From: Casuarina equisetifolia | Lineage: Eukaryota; Streptophyta; Magnoliopsida; Fagales; Casuarinaceae | Assembly (NCBI GenBank): GCA_028551475.1 | Contig: CM052359.1 | Span: 19,965,583 to 20,029,582 of the forward strand | Direction of reading: 5' to 3' | Length of the DNA stretch: 64,000 nt | Shown: in pieces, positions 1 through 19,439 of the stretch | How positions within the stretch are numbered: position 1 is the first letter of the stretch | Layout: the number at the start of each line of letters is the position of its first letter | Notes under the pieces: generated by a model | Database searches by the model: none | Told to the model about the DNA's origin: nothing | The model's input: the letters and a program-made list of their open reading frames with translations, nothing else | Program-made: the position numbers and the translations under genes

Positions 1-7283
<7,283 letters not shown>

Positions 7284-7447
7284 ATGGGTGGAACCAAGGT
7301 TGTAAGACGGAAACCGCGACGAGTGGCAGCGCCGGAGGATACGCCGGAATTCGAGACATCAAAAGAAGTGCAGATTGTGACGAGCTTCGACCAGATGGGT
7401 ATCAAGGACGACTTGCTCCGTGGCATCTACAACTATGGTTTCGAGAA
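7284..7447 (+). pseudogene. eIF4A-III (DEAD-box helicase) retrocopy, 5' fragment
   Basis: The first 54 codons of an eIF4A-III-like helicase start at ATG 7284 ([10 protein letters not shown]) and reach the Q-motif region with [15 protein letters not shown] and YNYGFE. The reading stops inside the codon after GFE, where Copia element A is inserted. The 3' fragment resumes at 12346 in the same codon context with KPSAIQQR. Functional eIF4A-III is the RNA helicase of the exon junction complex. In plants its gene has many introns, while here the coding sequence is continuous, which points to a reverse-transcribed copy. Confidence 0.85.
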
Positions 7448-7723
7448 TGTTAAAGGTTGAAGATTTTATATTTATGTTACCATATATTGTGCCTAGAATA
7501 AGGCCTAATATATTTTCTTATATTATGAGATATTAGGGTTTCCCTTGTATAAGCTTCATTTATGTTTATATATAGCCTCTTAGGTTAACATGTAAATCAT
7601 AATAGCCACACATTAAGAGTTCTTCTCTTTATGGCTTTGTTTTCTCTTGTAACTAGTTTTGGTTTTGCTTGATCAGTAAACAAGCTTTTGTTCTAAACAT
7701 ACAAGAGTTCATCAAATTCTTCA
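7448..7723 (+). repeat. 5' LTR of Copia element A
   Basis: Begins TGTTAAAGG and ends TTCA at 7723. A TATA-like stretch (TTTATATATAGCC) near 7565-7577 is the likely start-site element. It matches the 3' LTR at 12070-12345 over its full length. Confidence 0.93.
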
Positions 7724-8097
7724 TGGTTTCAAGAAAAGGTGCACTTGGTTTTCTCTCTCCACAATAAAGCAAAAGGTGCCGGATTGGCTTTCTCCAAAAA
7801 AAAGGTACACTTGGTTTTTTCTCTCCAAAAGGGTACACTTTGCCGCCACCTAGTTTTGTCTTTTGCTTTGTGGGTTTTCTGTCTCTTCGGCACTACACCG
7901 GATCAAACAAATTTGACTTTGTCGACTACACCAAGCAACCACACGATCTTTGGTATTTTTTCCTCCTTGCTTCCGCACTTTGTGACTATTTTGGTTTGCT
8001 GTTGTGGTTTGGATACTTTGTCAAATATTTGTTTTTCTTTTGGATATTTCCTGGTACGAGTAGTTTGGAGACTTCTTTGGTTTCATCATGGCTACTG

Positions 8098-8942
8098 AGT
8101 CAGATCCTCTTCAACCACCGGTTACTCCATATGTTGCTCCTCATGCTTGAAAAACTCACCAAGAAAAGGGGAATCAATCAGGTTCTAAATCGAATCATCA
8201 TGAGGGTTATGTTTCCCCAATTTCGATCATCACAGACCCGAATAATCCCCTATATCTACCACCCGGTGATACTAGTGGAGCTCCTTTGGTTGGTTTTAAA
8301 CTCAATGGCTCTAGTAATTATGCTGTTTGGAGTCGTGCTATGAAACTTGCTCTTCTCTCTAAGAACAAGTTGGTATTTGTGGATGGCAAATACCCTGCTC
8401 CGGCTGAAAATTCACCTTATTTGCCTATCTGGGAGCGTTGTAATGCAATTTGTCTTTCTTGGATCCTTAACTCGCTATCTGGGCAACTCCATGAGGGCTT
8501 AATCTACACAGTTAGTGCTGCTGATCTCTGGAAGGAGCTCTGTACTCGTTACAGCCAGGTCAACCCGACCCGAATCTATGACCTTTTGAATGAATTAAGC
8601 TCCATGAAGCAATCGGGTGGATCAATTGCTTCTTATTTTCATCGCTTGAGAGCACTATGGGATGAGTATGCAGCATTGATGGCTCTGGATTCACCAAAAA
8701 TGTCCAAAACTGACGGTTGGAAACTTCATCAAGAACGCATGAAGTTTTATCAATTCTTGAAAGGACTAGATGATCGCTTTTCTCATCTTAAAGACCAGAT
8801 TTTGCTCATGAGGCCACTTCCTGACGTTTTGCAAGCTTACTCCATCGCCAACAATGCCAAATACTGGTATGGAGGTCCAAAGAAGACGATTGGTGATTCT
8901 CAGGCTTTTACGTCGACATATGGGACCGACGCAACAAGCTAG
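8098..8942 (+). pseudogene. gag remnant of Copia element A
   Basis: A likely gag start at 8098 (MATESDPLQPP) is closed by a stop near 8160. Gag-like coding resumes in another frame upstream of 8286 and runs to 8942, with GFKLNGSSNYAVWSRAMK, the N-terminal signature of the plant Copia gag family. A zinc-knuckle start (KCEHCGRKVH) follows at about 9080 but breaks off, and the protease (DSGA motif) is missing. Confidence 0.8.
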
Positions 8943-9091
8943 TCCGCATTTGAGCCACTTGTTGCAACACCAAGGCCTAAGCGATCAACTGGGACAACAC
9001 TTTTGCATAACGAAAATGACACATCGTTTTTGCTCAAAGTAGGGCAAAATGATACATCATCTAGGGTTTCTGGCAAACCCAAATGTGAGCA

Positions 9092-12062
9092 TTGTGGACG
9101 AAAGGTGCACCGGCCCTTTCAATTACTTCAGCATGTAATGACCTTAATTTTCATTTATGGCATTCAAGACTTGGTCACATGTCTTTATCTAAATTTAAAT
9201 TTTTGAATGATTTCAAAGATTTTCCGTCTTCTAATTTCCATTGCTCAGTTTGCCCTCTTGCAAAGAAAACACGTGATTCATTCACTGTTTGCACTGAGAA
9301 TGTCAAAAATCTTTTTGATTTAATCCATGTGGACATTTGGGGACCATATCATGCCCCAAATTATGATGGTTCGAAATATTTTCTAACCATTGTTGATGAT
9401 TTTTCACGAGGAACTTGGACTTTCCTCATGAAATATAAGACTGAAACAGTATTACATTTGGAACGTTTCTTTAACACAATTCAAAATCATTTTAGCATTG
9501 GAATCAAACGCATTCGTTCTAATAATGCAACTGATTTCTTTAATTCCTCATGTGACAAATTGTTTTCATCACGGGGTATAATGCATGAAAGTTCATGTGT
9601 ATATACCCCACAACAGAATGGTGTGGTAGAACATAAATATTGTCACTTATTAGATATTGCACGGGCATTAAAATTTCAAAGTCACATGCCTACATGTTTT
9701 TGGGGTGAGTGTATACTCACTGCCACACACATTATCAATCGCATTCCTTCTTCAGTCTTACATGGAAAATCTCCTTATGAGATGATTCATAGGAAAGCTC
9801 CTGACCTTTCTAGACTTCGAGTCTTCGGTTGTCTTTGCTATGCTTCAGTGGTGGGGCATAAAGACAAATTTGCCCCTCGAGCTATTCCTAGCATTTTTAT
9901 GGGATACCCTTTTGGGCAAAAAGGGTATAAACTTTATGACATTGAAAGAAAGAAATTTTTTGTGAGTCGTGATGTTCATTTTCATGAAAATGTTTTCCCA
10001 TTTACAAATATAAAGAATGGGTCCCATTCCTCAGAATTCCCTATGATGTCATCTCAAGATGAAGAGCCTGCACAACAAGTTATCAGAGTTAACCCTAATT
10101 TAGATACTCAGGTAATCTCTGCTACCCAATCAAATTCCATTCCTGATACAACCATTCATATTACACCAGATATTACCACTTCCAATATCTCAGGCAACCA
10201 ACCCAATGATTCTACCTTGGAGATTATAGATCCTCCTTCTACATCACCTCCTGTTTTCACTTATGATGAGATAGAGGATGATCCTTTCTCACCAACCATG
10301 CATAATCCCACAGTCCTTTCATCACCTCCTAGACGATCTACTAGAATTTCCAGGCCACCCATATGGACTTAAGATTATGTTTGCAATAATGTTGGCTCAT
10401 CCATACAATACCCTATATCTGACTATGTATCTTATACACATTTACCCATTCCACATCAACACTTCATAGCAGCCATTTCACCTGAGATAGAACCCTTGTT
10501 CTACCATGAGGCAGTTAAAGATTCTAGATGGCGAGATGCCATGGATCAGGAAATGAAAGCATTAGAATCGAATGGAACATGGGAATTGGTAGACCTACCA
10601 CCACGAAGAAAACCCGTAGGATGTAAATGGGTATACAAGATTAAGTATCATGCCGATGGGAGTATTGAGAGGTTTAAGGCTCGTCTAGTAGCGAAGGGTT
10701 ATAGTCAGACAGAAGGCATCAATTATCATGAGACTTTCTCTCCTACAGTAAAATCTGTGACAGTTAGAAGTGCATTATCTATTACTTCACAACGTAAATG
10801 GACTATTCGACAAATGGATGTCCATAATGCATTTATTTTTACAGGGAGATTTAGATAAGGAAGTATATATGAAACCACCACCTGGGAGCCCTTTTGAAGG
10901 GGGGTCCAAAGTATGTCAATTGAAGAAATCTTTGTATGGGTTAAAGCAAGCTTCACGACAGTAGAATGAGAAGTTTACAGAAGCTTTAGTATCTGCTGGC
11001 TATCGACAGTCACTGTATGACTATTCTCTTTTCACTAAAGGACAAGATAATAATATTGTTTTAGTGCTCATATATGTGGATGACATCTTAATTACTGGTG
11101 ATGACACACAAGAAATTGAGGCTTTACAAGCCTATCTTCATTCTACCTTTCGAATTAAGGATTTGGGAGAACTCAAGTATTTTCTTGGAGTTGAGATCCT
11201 TCGAGATTCAAATGGCATGCATCTTAGTCAACGTAAATATATCTTAGAATTGATCTCTGAATTGGGACTATCAATTGTAAAGCCTGTTGGAAATCCTATG
11301 GAGACAAATGTCTTATTTACTAGCTTGAAATATGATGAGCAAGTTTGTCCACAAATAGATGATCCACCATTTGAGAACATCTTAAGTTATCAACAATTGA
11401 TTGGTAAGCTGAATTATCTTGATATGACACGCCCTGACATTGCTTTTCCCGTACACCTCTTAAGTCAATTCATGCATGCTCCCAAGCAATCCCATTGGGA
11501 GGCAGCTCTCCGCATTGTCAAGTATCTTAAAGGAACAATAGGGCTTGGTTTATTCTTTCCTTCAGATGGCGATTTTCTCTTGCAAGCTTTCTGTGATGCT
11601 AGCTATGCAAAATGCCCTATGACATGTCGATCCACTATTGGCTTCTGTCTTATACTTGGACATTCAGTAATTTCTTGGAAAAGTAAAAAGTAACTAGTTG
11701 TGACTCTTTCTTCAACAGAGGCTGAATACAGGGCCATGACAACCACTACTTGTGAGATTGTTTGGGTGGTTGGTCTATTAAAAGATATGGGAATTAATGT
11801 TTCACAGCCAGTGCTGTTATATTGTGATAATGAAGCAGCGCAAAAATTGGCAGAAAACCCAGTCTTTCATTAAAAGACCAAGCATATAGATGTTTCTTGT
11901 CATTTTATTCGAGAAAAAATACATCATGGTTTAATTAGCACAACACATGTTGGGAGTGGTGACCAACCTACAGATATTCTGACCAAGGCTTTAGGGACAA
12001 ATCAACACTATCATCTCCTTAGCAAGCTTGGGGTCTTGGACTTCTTTCGACCCTCAGCTTGA
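9092..12062 (+). pseudogene. pol remnant of Copia element A (integrase, RT, RNase H)
   Basis: The GAG-pre-integrase motif (LWHSRLGH), the CPLAK zinc site and the integrase core are readable in 9092-10372. The second catalytic Asp of the integrase is changed (IRSNNATDF where the family has IRSDNGTEF). Reverse transcriptase follows from about 10496 ([37 protein letters not shown]) with a frameshift near 10845 and a stop near 10963. RNase H (SSTEAEYRAM) and the C terminus end at a TGA at 12060-12062, just before the polypurine tract. Confidence 0.88.
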
Positions 12063-12069
12063 AGGGGGG

Positions 12070-12345
12070 TGTTAAAGGTTGAAGATTTTATATTTATGTT
12101 ACCATATATTGCGCCTAGAATAAGGCCCAATATATTTTCCTATATTATGAGATATTAGGGTTTCCCTTGTATAAGCCTCATTTATGTTTATATATAGCCT
12201 CTTAGGTTAACATGTAAATCATAATAGCCGCACATTAAGAGTTCTTCTCTCTACGGCTTTGTTTTCTCTTGTAACTAGTTTTGGTTTTGCTTGATCAGTA
12301 AACAAGCTTTTGTTACAAACATACAAGAGTTCATCAAATTCTTCA
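12070..12345 (+). repeat. 3' LTR of Copia element A
   Basis: It has the same length as the 5' LTR (276 bp) and about nine differences by eye, most of them transitions. It is followed at once by the target duplication GAGAA and the resumed helicase reading frame. Confidence 0.93.
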
Positions 12346-13393
12346 GAGAAGCCTTCTGCCATCCAACAGCGTGTCGTGGTGCCCATACTTACCGGACGAG
12401 ATGTAATCGCCCAAGCCCAGTCTGGCATGGGCAAGACCTCCATGATTGCCCTAGCCGCTTGCCAGAAGGTCGATACTAGTTCAAGAGAGGTCCAAGCGTT
12501 AGTCCTGTCACCAACAAGGGAATTGGCAGCTCAGACAGAGAAGGTGATTTTGGCAATTGCTGACTACATAAATATTCAAGCACATGCATGCATTGGAGGC
12601 AAGAGCATCACCGAGGATATCAGAAAGTTAGAACAAGGAGTTCATGTGGTGTCTGGAACACCGGGCAGAGTCTGTGACATGTTCAAGAGGAGAACTCTAC
12701 GTACCAAACATATTCAATTATTAGTTCTTGATGAATCTGACGAGATGTTGAGTATGGGGTTCAAGGATAAGATCATGACCTATATAGACATCTCCCACCA
12801 GAAGTTCAAGTAGTCTTGATTTCTGCTACTTTTCCTCAAGAAATTTTGGAGATGACAAATAAGTTTATGATGGATCCTATTCGGATACTTGTAAAACCTG
12901 ATGAACTGACTGTGGAAGGAATCCAGTAATTTTTTGTCCCAGTTGAAATGGAAGAATGGAAGTTTGATACACTATGTGATCTTTACGACAACCTTACAGT
13001 CATCCGAGCTGTTATATTCTGCAACACAAAGAGAAAGGTGGATTGGCTAGCTGAAAAGATGCGAACCAATAACTTTACTGTTTCATCAATGCATGGAGAC
13101 ATACCTCAAAAGGAGAAGGATGCAATCATGGCAGAGTTTCGAGCTGGTGATACCCGCGTCCTGATAACAACAAACGTTTGGGCCCGGGGGCTTGATGTTC
13201 AACAGGTCTCGTTGGAGATTAATTATGACCTTCTAAACAATCAGATCGGATTGGTCGGTCTGGTCGTTTTGGAAGGAAGGGTGTTGCAATAAACCTTGTC
13301 AAGAGTGACGAGATTAAAATCTTAAGGGACATAGAGCAATACTACGGAACTCAGATTGACAAACCGCCCCTGAATATTACTGATCTGCTATAA
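12346..13393 (+). pseudogene. eIF4A-III (DEAD-box helicase) retrocopy, 3' fragment
   Basis: This continues the retrocopy begun at 7284. Helicase motifs appear in order: Q-motif end (KPSAIQQR), motif I (AQSGMGKT, Met where Thr is usual), PTRELA, TPGR, motif II (DESD, as in eIF4A-III), SAT, FCNTKRK and motif V (NVWARG, Asn for Asp). No introns interrupt them. A frameshift lies near 12775-12800 and an in-frame TAA at 12927-12929 replaces a glutamine codon. A deletion near 13240 removes the residues before the HRIGRSGR motif and shifts the frame. The last codons (ITDLL) end at TAA 13391-13393. Loss of introns plus these breaks make it a processed pseudogene. Confidence 0.9.
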
Positions 13394-13656
13394 GGCGTGC
13401 TTGCAATCTTTGGGTTGCAGCAGACAATTTTATGTGAACGTCTGGAGGCTTGTAGATCGAATGAGTGATAGTCCTAGGTTGTGTCAAGATTATAGAGTGG
13501 CTGCATTGTTTACGTTAAGATGTATTTGATTTTCTGCGCTTTTCACAACCTGTATGGGGGAATATCATTGAATGTAATTTACTCAGTTTATTGTGATTAC
13601 GAGACATTTAGATATAGAACTCTTCCGCTCTCTCTCTCTCTCTTTATATGTAGGCT
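13394..13656 (+). other. probable 3'-UTR-derived tail of the retrocopy
   Basis: Non-coding sequence between the retrocopy stop codon and Copia element B, ending in a (TC)n run at about 13627-13643. No poly(A) tract is visible before element B. That this is the copied 3' UTR is inference from position. Confidence 0.4.
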
Positions 13657-13873
13657 TGTTCAAATATGTGTTATGTAGTGGGCCTTTGTTTTGTATTTGT
13701 CATAGCCCGTTGGTCAACTAGTGGGCCCATTATAATTCTTTCCTTAACTGTAAAACAATGTATAATTTTTTTTAGGTTTTCTGAGAATGCAAGTATTTTG
13801 TAGCTAGGCAACTTTCCCAAATGTCCGTTCTTGATCTTTTATGAGTTTCTCAAATTCCTCTCCTTTTTCATCA
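13657..13873 (+). repeat. 5' LTR of Copia element B
   Basis: 217 bp, starts TGTTCAAATATG and ends TTTTTCATCA, immediately before the TGGTATCAC primer site. Confidence 0.92.
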
Positions 13874-14165
13874 TGGTATCACAAAGCAGGTTATGGAATA
13901 AGAATTTCTTTTCCATTTTCTAGTCCTAATCCACTTCGTTTGATTGTGCTGCCTTCAGCCGTTGATTTCTTTTTTTCATTTGTTTCTAGCTGCTTTCAGC
14001 CATTTGGTTTTTCCGACTAGCTTTCACTCATCTGTGGTATTTTCAAACGGTGCAAAAGCTTTGATTTTTGGACTTTTCCAAAAATCCAAATTTGCTTTTG
14101 CACCGAGTGCACAAAGTAAAAGGGCTTGTTTGATTTCAAGCTTGATTTGTTGGTACCAAGGGAAG

Positions 14166-17100
14166 ATGAAGCTTAATGCCAAGGGAAGAAACTCACCCAC
14201 AACGTGTTCTGCTGCTGCGGGCATGGGTTATGCAGGCGTAGGACATCAGCCTGTTTTTCGGGCGAGTATGGATCAGCCCACCTTTCAGAATATGGGGCCT
14301 TCTACGGGCTTCAATGGGGAACAACAGCAGGGCCTAGGTTTTCCTTACCAGACACCAGTCCCAGTTCTGCACAACCCACGCCAACTGCAATGGGGTACTC
14401 TTATAGGCCTGCATTTCAAGCCCTAAGACCACAGTTTCCAGGTTCTTCATTCAACTTGAATCAGCTCCAAAACAGCTTAGGTTCCCAATCATTAGGGAAT
14501 TATGAAGGTATGATGCTCCAATCACATTATAGCCCTTCATGGATTATAGACTCAGGTGCAAGTGATCATATAACATGTAATTTAAAATCTTTATATTCCC
14601 ATTATCCATGTGCACCACAATCGTTACCCATTAAGTTGCCTAATGATACTTTTATTTATGCCACTCATGTAGGACACGCATAACCCACAAAATTAATACA
14701 TTTAACTCGTGTCTTTTTTATACCTCGTTTGAAGTTTAACTTGCTCTCAATTAAAAGAATTACCTCTGAATGCAATTGCATTGTTTTATTTCTGGATAAT
14801 TTTTGTATTTTTCATAATTGTACGACTGGGCAAGTGATTGGATTGGGTAAGGCGATGCGAGGGCTTTATTTTTTGCAACCCACTCTTCATGAGTTGTCTT
14901 CTTATATGACACGCATCTTGCATATTGTTCATTCACTTTCATCATGTGTGAATGTAAATAATTTATCTAATGATAGTATTAATTCTAGTTATATTTTGTG
15001 GCATAGACGTTTGGGACATAGCTCTCAAAAATGTTATTATGCACATGGAAAATGTATGGAATGTCCTGAATTTTTCTCTTTCACTATCTGTCCATTAGCA
15101 AAACAGACTCGATCTATTTTCCCACAACGTCAAACATTCAGCAATGCTGCCTTTGACCTTGTGCATATGGATTTGTGGGGACCCCATAGGGAACCTAACC
15201 ATGACAAGTCGCGCTATTTTTTAACCATTGTTGATTTCTCACGTGCGACTTGGACCTTTCTTTTACGTTTTAAAGATCAAGTATTCCCCACCATTCAATC
15301 TTTTATTTTCATGGTTCAAACCCAACATGGTGTCTTAGTCAAACGCATTCGTTCTGACAATGGCACAAAATTTTTTTCCGCTGCATGTTCTTCTTTTTTG
15401 GCATCTCATAGGATATATCATGAGAGCTCTTGTGTGTATACTCCCTAACAGAATGGGATAGTAGAACACAAGCATCGCCACCTATTAGACGTTGCACGAG
15501 CCTTGAAGTTTCAGGCTCACATCCCTACACGTTTTTAGGGAGATTGCATTTTGGCAACTACCCATATTATTAATCGATTACCTAGTGCTAGACTGGGGAA
15601 TTGATCTCCTTTTGAGATATTGCATAGGAGAGTTCCCTCATTGGATCATTTGCAAGTCTTTGGATGCAGATGTTATGCCACAGAGTTGCACTCGAGAGAT
15701 AAATTCTCTCCGAAGGCTATACCATGTGTATTTCTTGGTTACCCTTCTATGCAGAAGGGTTACAAAGTTTATGATCCGACTAGCAAAAAGTTGTTTGTTA
15801 GTCATAATGTTATTTTTTATGAATATAATTTTCCATTCTCTTCGAATCAACCCTCAGAACCTTTTTGTGATTCGCCCTCGGATCAGGCTGCACTAGTCCT
15901 AAGCATCACCCAGTCATGCGATCCACTGCCTCCTCCACCAGAGCCCTCTCTGGATACATCATAAACCCCACCTCAAGAGCCGCCCTCGGAGCCCTCTCCA
16001 GGGGTGAACACGCCACATTCAGGTATACATTCTCAACATGTTGATCCTCCTTAAACCATAACACCGAGTCAACCTTTAGAGCCACCTATGGAACCTTCTC
16101 CTATACAGTCACCACCAGTTGTTCGGCGGTCATCACGACCTACACGTCCTCCCATTTGGACTGCCGATTATGTATGTTCAACCACCTCCATAGGGTCGAA
16201 CAGTCGCTACCTTATATCTGACCATGTTTCCCTTGACCACCTTTACCCACATTATAGGAATTTTGTTGCTTCAATTTCTACCATAGTTAAACCAGAAACA
16301 TATCATCAGGCACTTAAGGACAACTATTGGGTTGATCTTATGGACAGGGAATTGTCGACCTTAGAGGCCAATCATACATGGGATATTGTGACACTTCCAC
16401 CTGGTCATTGAACTATAGGATGTAAGTGGGTATATAAGGTGAAATATCGAGTAGATGGTTCTATTGAGAGATATAAGGCCCACATGGTGGCCAAGGGGTA
16501 CACACAGTGAGAAGGTATAGACTATGATGAGACCTTCTCACTAGTGGTGAAATCTGTGACTGTGAGATCAGTTATGAGCATTGCATCAGTCAAGAATTGG
16601 TGTCTTCATCAGTTAGATGTGCAAAATGCTTTCTTGCATGGAGATTTGAAGGAAGAGGTTTACATGCAACTTCCACTTGGTTTTCCACCTTAGGGGGAGC
16701 AATTAGTATGTCGCTTAAGGAAATCACTATATGGTTTGAAGCAAGCCTCAAGGCAATGGTATGCTAAATTTACAGAGGCACTCCTTGCAGGGGGTTTCCA
16801 TCAGTCTTTACATGATTATGCCTTGTTTACAAGACAAACTAGGGATTCCTTCATTATTCTTTTGTTCTATGTTGATGATATCTTGGTGACAAGGAACAAC
16901 CTTATTGCAATTTCAGAACTTAAGAGATACCTGCATTCAATATTTCATATGAAGGACCTTGGACAATGCAAATATTTTCTGGGTATAGAGATAGCTCGTT
17001 CTCCAAAGGGCATTTACCTTAGTTAGTGTAAGTATGCATTGGAGTTAGTATCAGAAGCTGGACTTGGAGGTTCAAAGCCAATTATTACTCTTCTAGAGCA

Positions 17101-17857
17101 AAATGTGAAATTGACTACTGTGGAGTATGATGAAGGAGATCCTGAGAGACGAGATGATCCTCTTCTGAAGGATTATGGACCTTATCAGAGATTGATTGGT
17201 AGGCTTCTATACCTAACTCATACTAGGCCAGACATTTGTTTTGCGGTTCAACATCTTAGCCAGTTCACTCATGCATCGAAGCAATCACATATGGATGCAG
17301 CTGTGAGATTACTAAAATACATCAAGAGGACACTTGGACTTGGGCTTTTCCTCTCCTCTTCTTCAAAATTAAAGCTTAATGCTTACTGCGATTCAGATTA
17401 TGCAACTTGTCCCATGTCCAGAAAGTGTATAACTGGTTACTGCATCAAATTGGGAGATTCCCTAGTATCTTGGTTGGCCAAGAAACAACCTACTGTATCA
17501 CGCTCCTCAGCTGAGTCAGAATATCAAGCTATGGGATACATTGTTTGTAAGGTCATTTGGCTTTTAGGATTATTTCATGACCTCGGAATAATCATTCCCC
17601 GGCCTGTCTCACTCTTCTGTGATAATGAAGCAGCTGAGCACATTGCAACAAATCCCATCTTCCACCAGCGAACCAAGCATATTGAAATAAATTGTCATTT
17701 TATACGTGAGAAGATCCAAAGAGGAATTATAAGAACTTGTCGTGTTAGTACGCAGGAATAGCCTGCATACTTGTTTACCAAAGCTTTATGTAGCCCACAA
17801 CATAATCATCTATTGTCCAAGCTTGGAGTATTTGATTGATACAAATCTCCAGCTTGA
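14166..17857 (+). pseudogene. gag-pol remnant of Copia element B
   Basis: Most of gag is missing. A short stretch from 14166 (MKLNAKGRN) leads by a frame change into the protease (WIIDSGASDHIT) at about 14540-14683. Integrase covers about 14729-15960, with WHRRLGH, VHMDLWGP and IRSDNGTKF intact, but a stop falls just before the conserved QNGIVE motif near 15450. RT ([31 protein letters not shown]) and RNase H (AESEYQAMG) follow with stops near 16411, 16510, 16695 and 17025. The last stop is at about 17857, next to the polypurine tract. Confidence 0.88.
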
Positions 17858-17864
17858 GGGGGAG

Positions 17865-18081
17865 TGTTGAAATATGTGTTATGTAATGGGCCTTTGTTTT
17901 GTATTTGTCATAGCCCGTTAGTCAACTAGTGGCCCCATTATAATTCTTTCCTTAACTGTAAAATGATGTATAGTTTTTTTTAGGTTTTCTGAGAATGCAA
18001 GTATTTTGCAGCTGGGCAACTTTCCCAAATCTCCGTTCTTGATCTTTTATGAGTTTCTCAAATTCCTCTCCCTTTTCATCA
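17865..18081 (+). repeat. 3' LTR of Copia element B
   Basis: 217 bp, the same length as the 5' copy, starts TGTTGAAATATG and ends TTTTCATCA. It differs from the 5' LTR at about 11 positions by eye. Confidence 0.92.
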
Positions 18082-19170
18082 TGGCTTTATATTTTCTCTT
18101 TAAAATAACTAAATTGCCCACCTTATTTTTCCTAGTCCAGACATGCATTGTCTCCTAAAAAATTAATTTGAAGAGCAATTTAACAGACTAAAGTTACCTT
18201 TTAAGCCACCAACAATGAATCCATAACCCTGACACTTGTACACACGTTTCACAGTGAACCACAATTGAGCAACAAGATAGAATTTCAACGGTATAGGCAC
18301 TTGAAAAGCAAAAGCATTCTGAACTTTTTGCACTTCTATCATTCCGCAGATTCTCATAACTTAAGGGCACAGCCTAAGCAAGAACAAAAAGAATTATACG
18401 AGGGTGAAGGACAGGGGCACAATGCTCATAGTACAATCTTTTGTTCATCTCGTACTTGGAATTATCGTATCCCAATTACGTTGAAACATTTTGCCTATGG
18501 TTTTGCTGTTCTCAAAACGAAAATGTAGTAAAACAAGCACAAGAACGCGATACCCAAACACCATAAGAAACAGAACGAGTAAATTCTCCCACTTGGAGTT
18601 ATTATCTGAAGATATCTCATATGCACTTTGAAGGGCCTAATATCCTGATATGGTTCTCAACTCCCTAAGTTGCAAAGGATGTCCCTAGGTACTCATTCTT
18701 TACGAGGCTTTAAACCATGATAATGAACAAAAGATTATGGGTTAGTTTTTACAAGAAAAGATCGTCAACAAATCAAACATCTGCAGTTTGAAGATGGTTT
18801 CTGGGCAATGTTAGGAAACATAGAATCAAAAGCAAGAAATTTCATTTGAACATGAAAATTTATTTATTATGGTGTGGATGGTAGGCAAGTCTATATTTCT
18901 TGGTTTCAATAAGACTCCTTACAAGTGTTGTTTCTATTTACTATTATCTAAAAATAATTAGGTTATTAATGATTAGACGAAACCAAGAAATAACCACTCA
19001 CATGCAAAATTATAGAAGATCCCCTTTAAGTTTAAGATTAAAAATTCTATTGAATTGAGTATGATTGTATGTGTGATAACATTTACTATGAAACATATTT
19101 CTGATCTCATATCACCACATAAGTTACACCCAATCATCTACAAATGCATCACTACGACATCAAATAAGAA
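18082..19170. other. intergenic stretch with one possible orphan exon on the minus strand
   Basis: No complete gene is visible between element B and the 3' LTR of element C. On the minus strand, 18198-18357 is an open stretch starting MRICGMIEVQK, with a hydrophobic segment (LKFYLVAQLWF), and ends at a good donor (AAG/GTAACT). It may be an exon or gene fragment, but I do not recognise the family and see no partner exon. Confidence 0.35.
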
Positions 19171-19426
19171 GGGAATAAAGAAGACTAACCTTAAGTACGA
19201 TTAAGAAAATCTATTAAACAATACAAAGATTGTTCTCACATAGTAACTAAAGAACATACATGGACTAGGTTCTTCACACACACAAAATAGCTACATACTT
19301 TCTGCCCCCCTTTCTTACAACAACAAATCCTAGTACACTTCATAAGTAAAAAGACTAAATGAGCCTAGGCTAACCATAAATAAAAGACAACTTAATGTGG
19401 GCCTGGTATTGATGTTAGGCCCTTCA
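19171..19426 (-). repeat. 3' LTR of Copia element C (left copy)
   Basis: The minus-strand start TGAAGGGCC lies at 19426, next to the GGGGGAG polypurine tract. It shares long identical blocks with 28291-28547. The left boundary is set by alignment with the other LTR and is uncertain by a few bases. Confidence 0.85.
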
Positions 19427-19439
19427 ATTCTCCCCCTCA

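Larger units (their letters stand above)
7448..12345 (+). mobile_element. Ty1/copia LTR retrotransposon A, inserted in the eIF4A-III retrocopy
   Basis: Two 276-bp LTRs, starting TGTTAAAGG and ending TTCTTCA, flank a degenerate gag-pol. The element is bordered by a perfect 5-bp target duplication GAGAA (7443-7447 and 12346-12350). The sequence after the 5' LTR (TGGTTTCAAG) resembles a primer site for initiator tRNA-Met, and a polypurine run (AAGGGGGG) precedes the 3' LTR. The order gag, integrase, reverse transcriptase, RNase H is that of Copia. By eye the LTRs differ at about nine of 276 positions, so the insertion is fairly recent. The coding region has frameshifts, stops and a deletion covering the end of the zinc knuckle and the protease, so the element is not autonomous. 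Confidence 0.95.
13657..18081 (+). mobile_element. Ty1/copia LTR retrotransposon B
   Basis: Two 217-bp LTRs, starting TGTT and ending TCATCA, bracket a degenerate Copia. The primer site TGGTATCAC follows the 5' LTR directly at 13874, and a GAGGGGGAG polypurine tract precedes the 3' LTR. Flanking bases AGGCT (13652-13656) and TGGCT (18082-18086) look like a 5-bp target duplication with one change. The LTRs differ at about 11 positions by eye, more than those of element A. The leader runs almost straight into a short, gag-poor region, then protease, integrase, RT and RNase H, with several stops. Confidence 0.93.

Noticed and set aside
7284..13393. A working eIF4A-III gene with a large intron
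   Set aside because: The gap is a Copia with LTRs and a target duplication, not an intron, and the coding part has a frameshift, a stop and a deletion.
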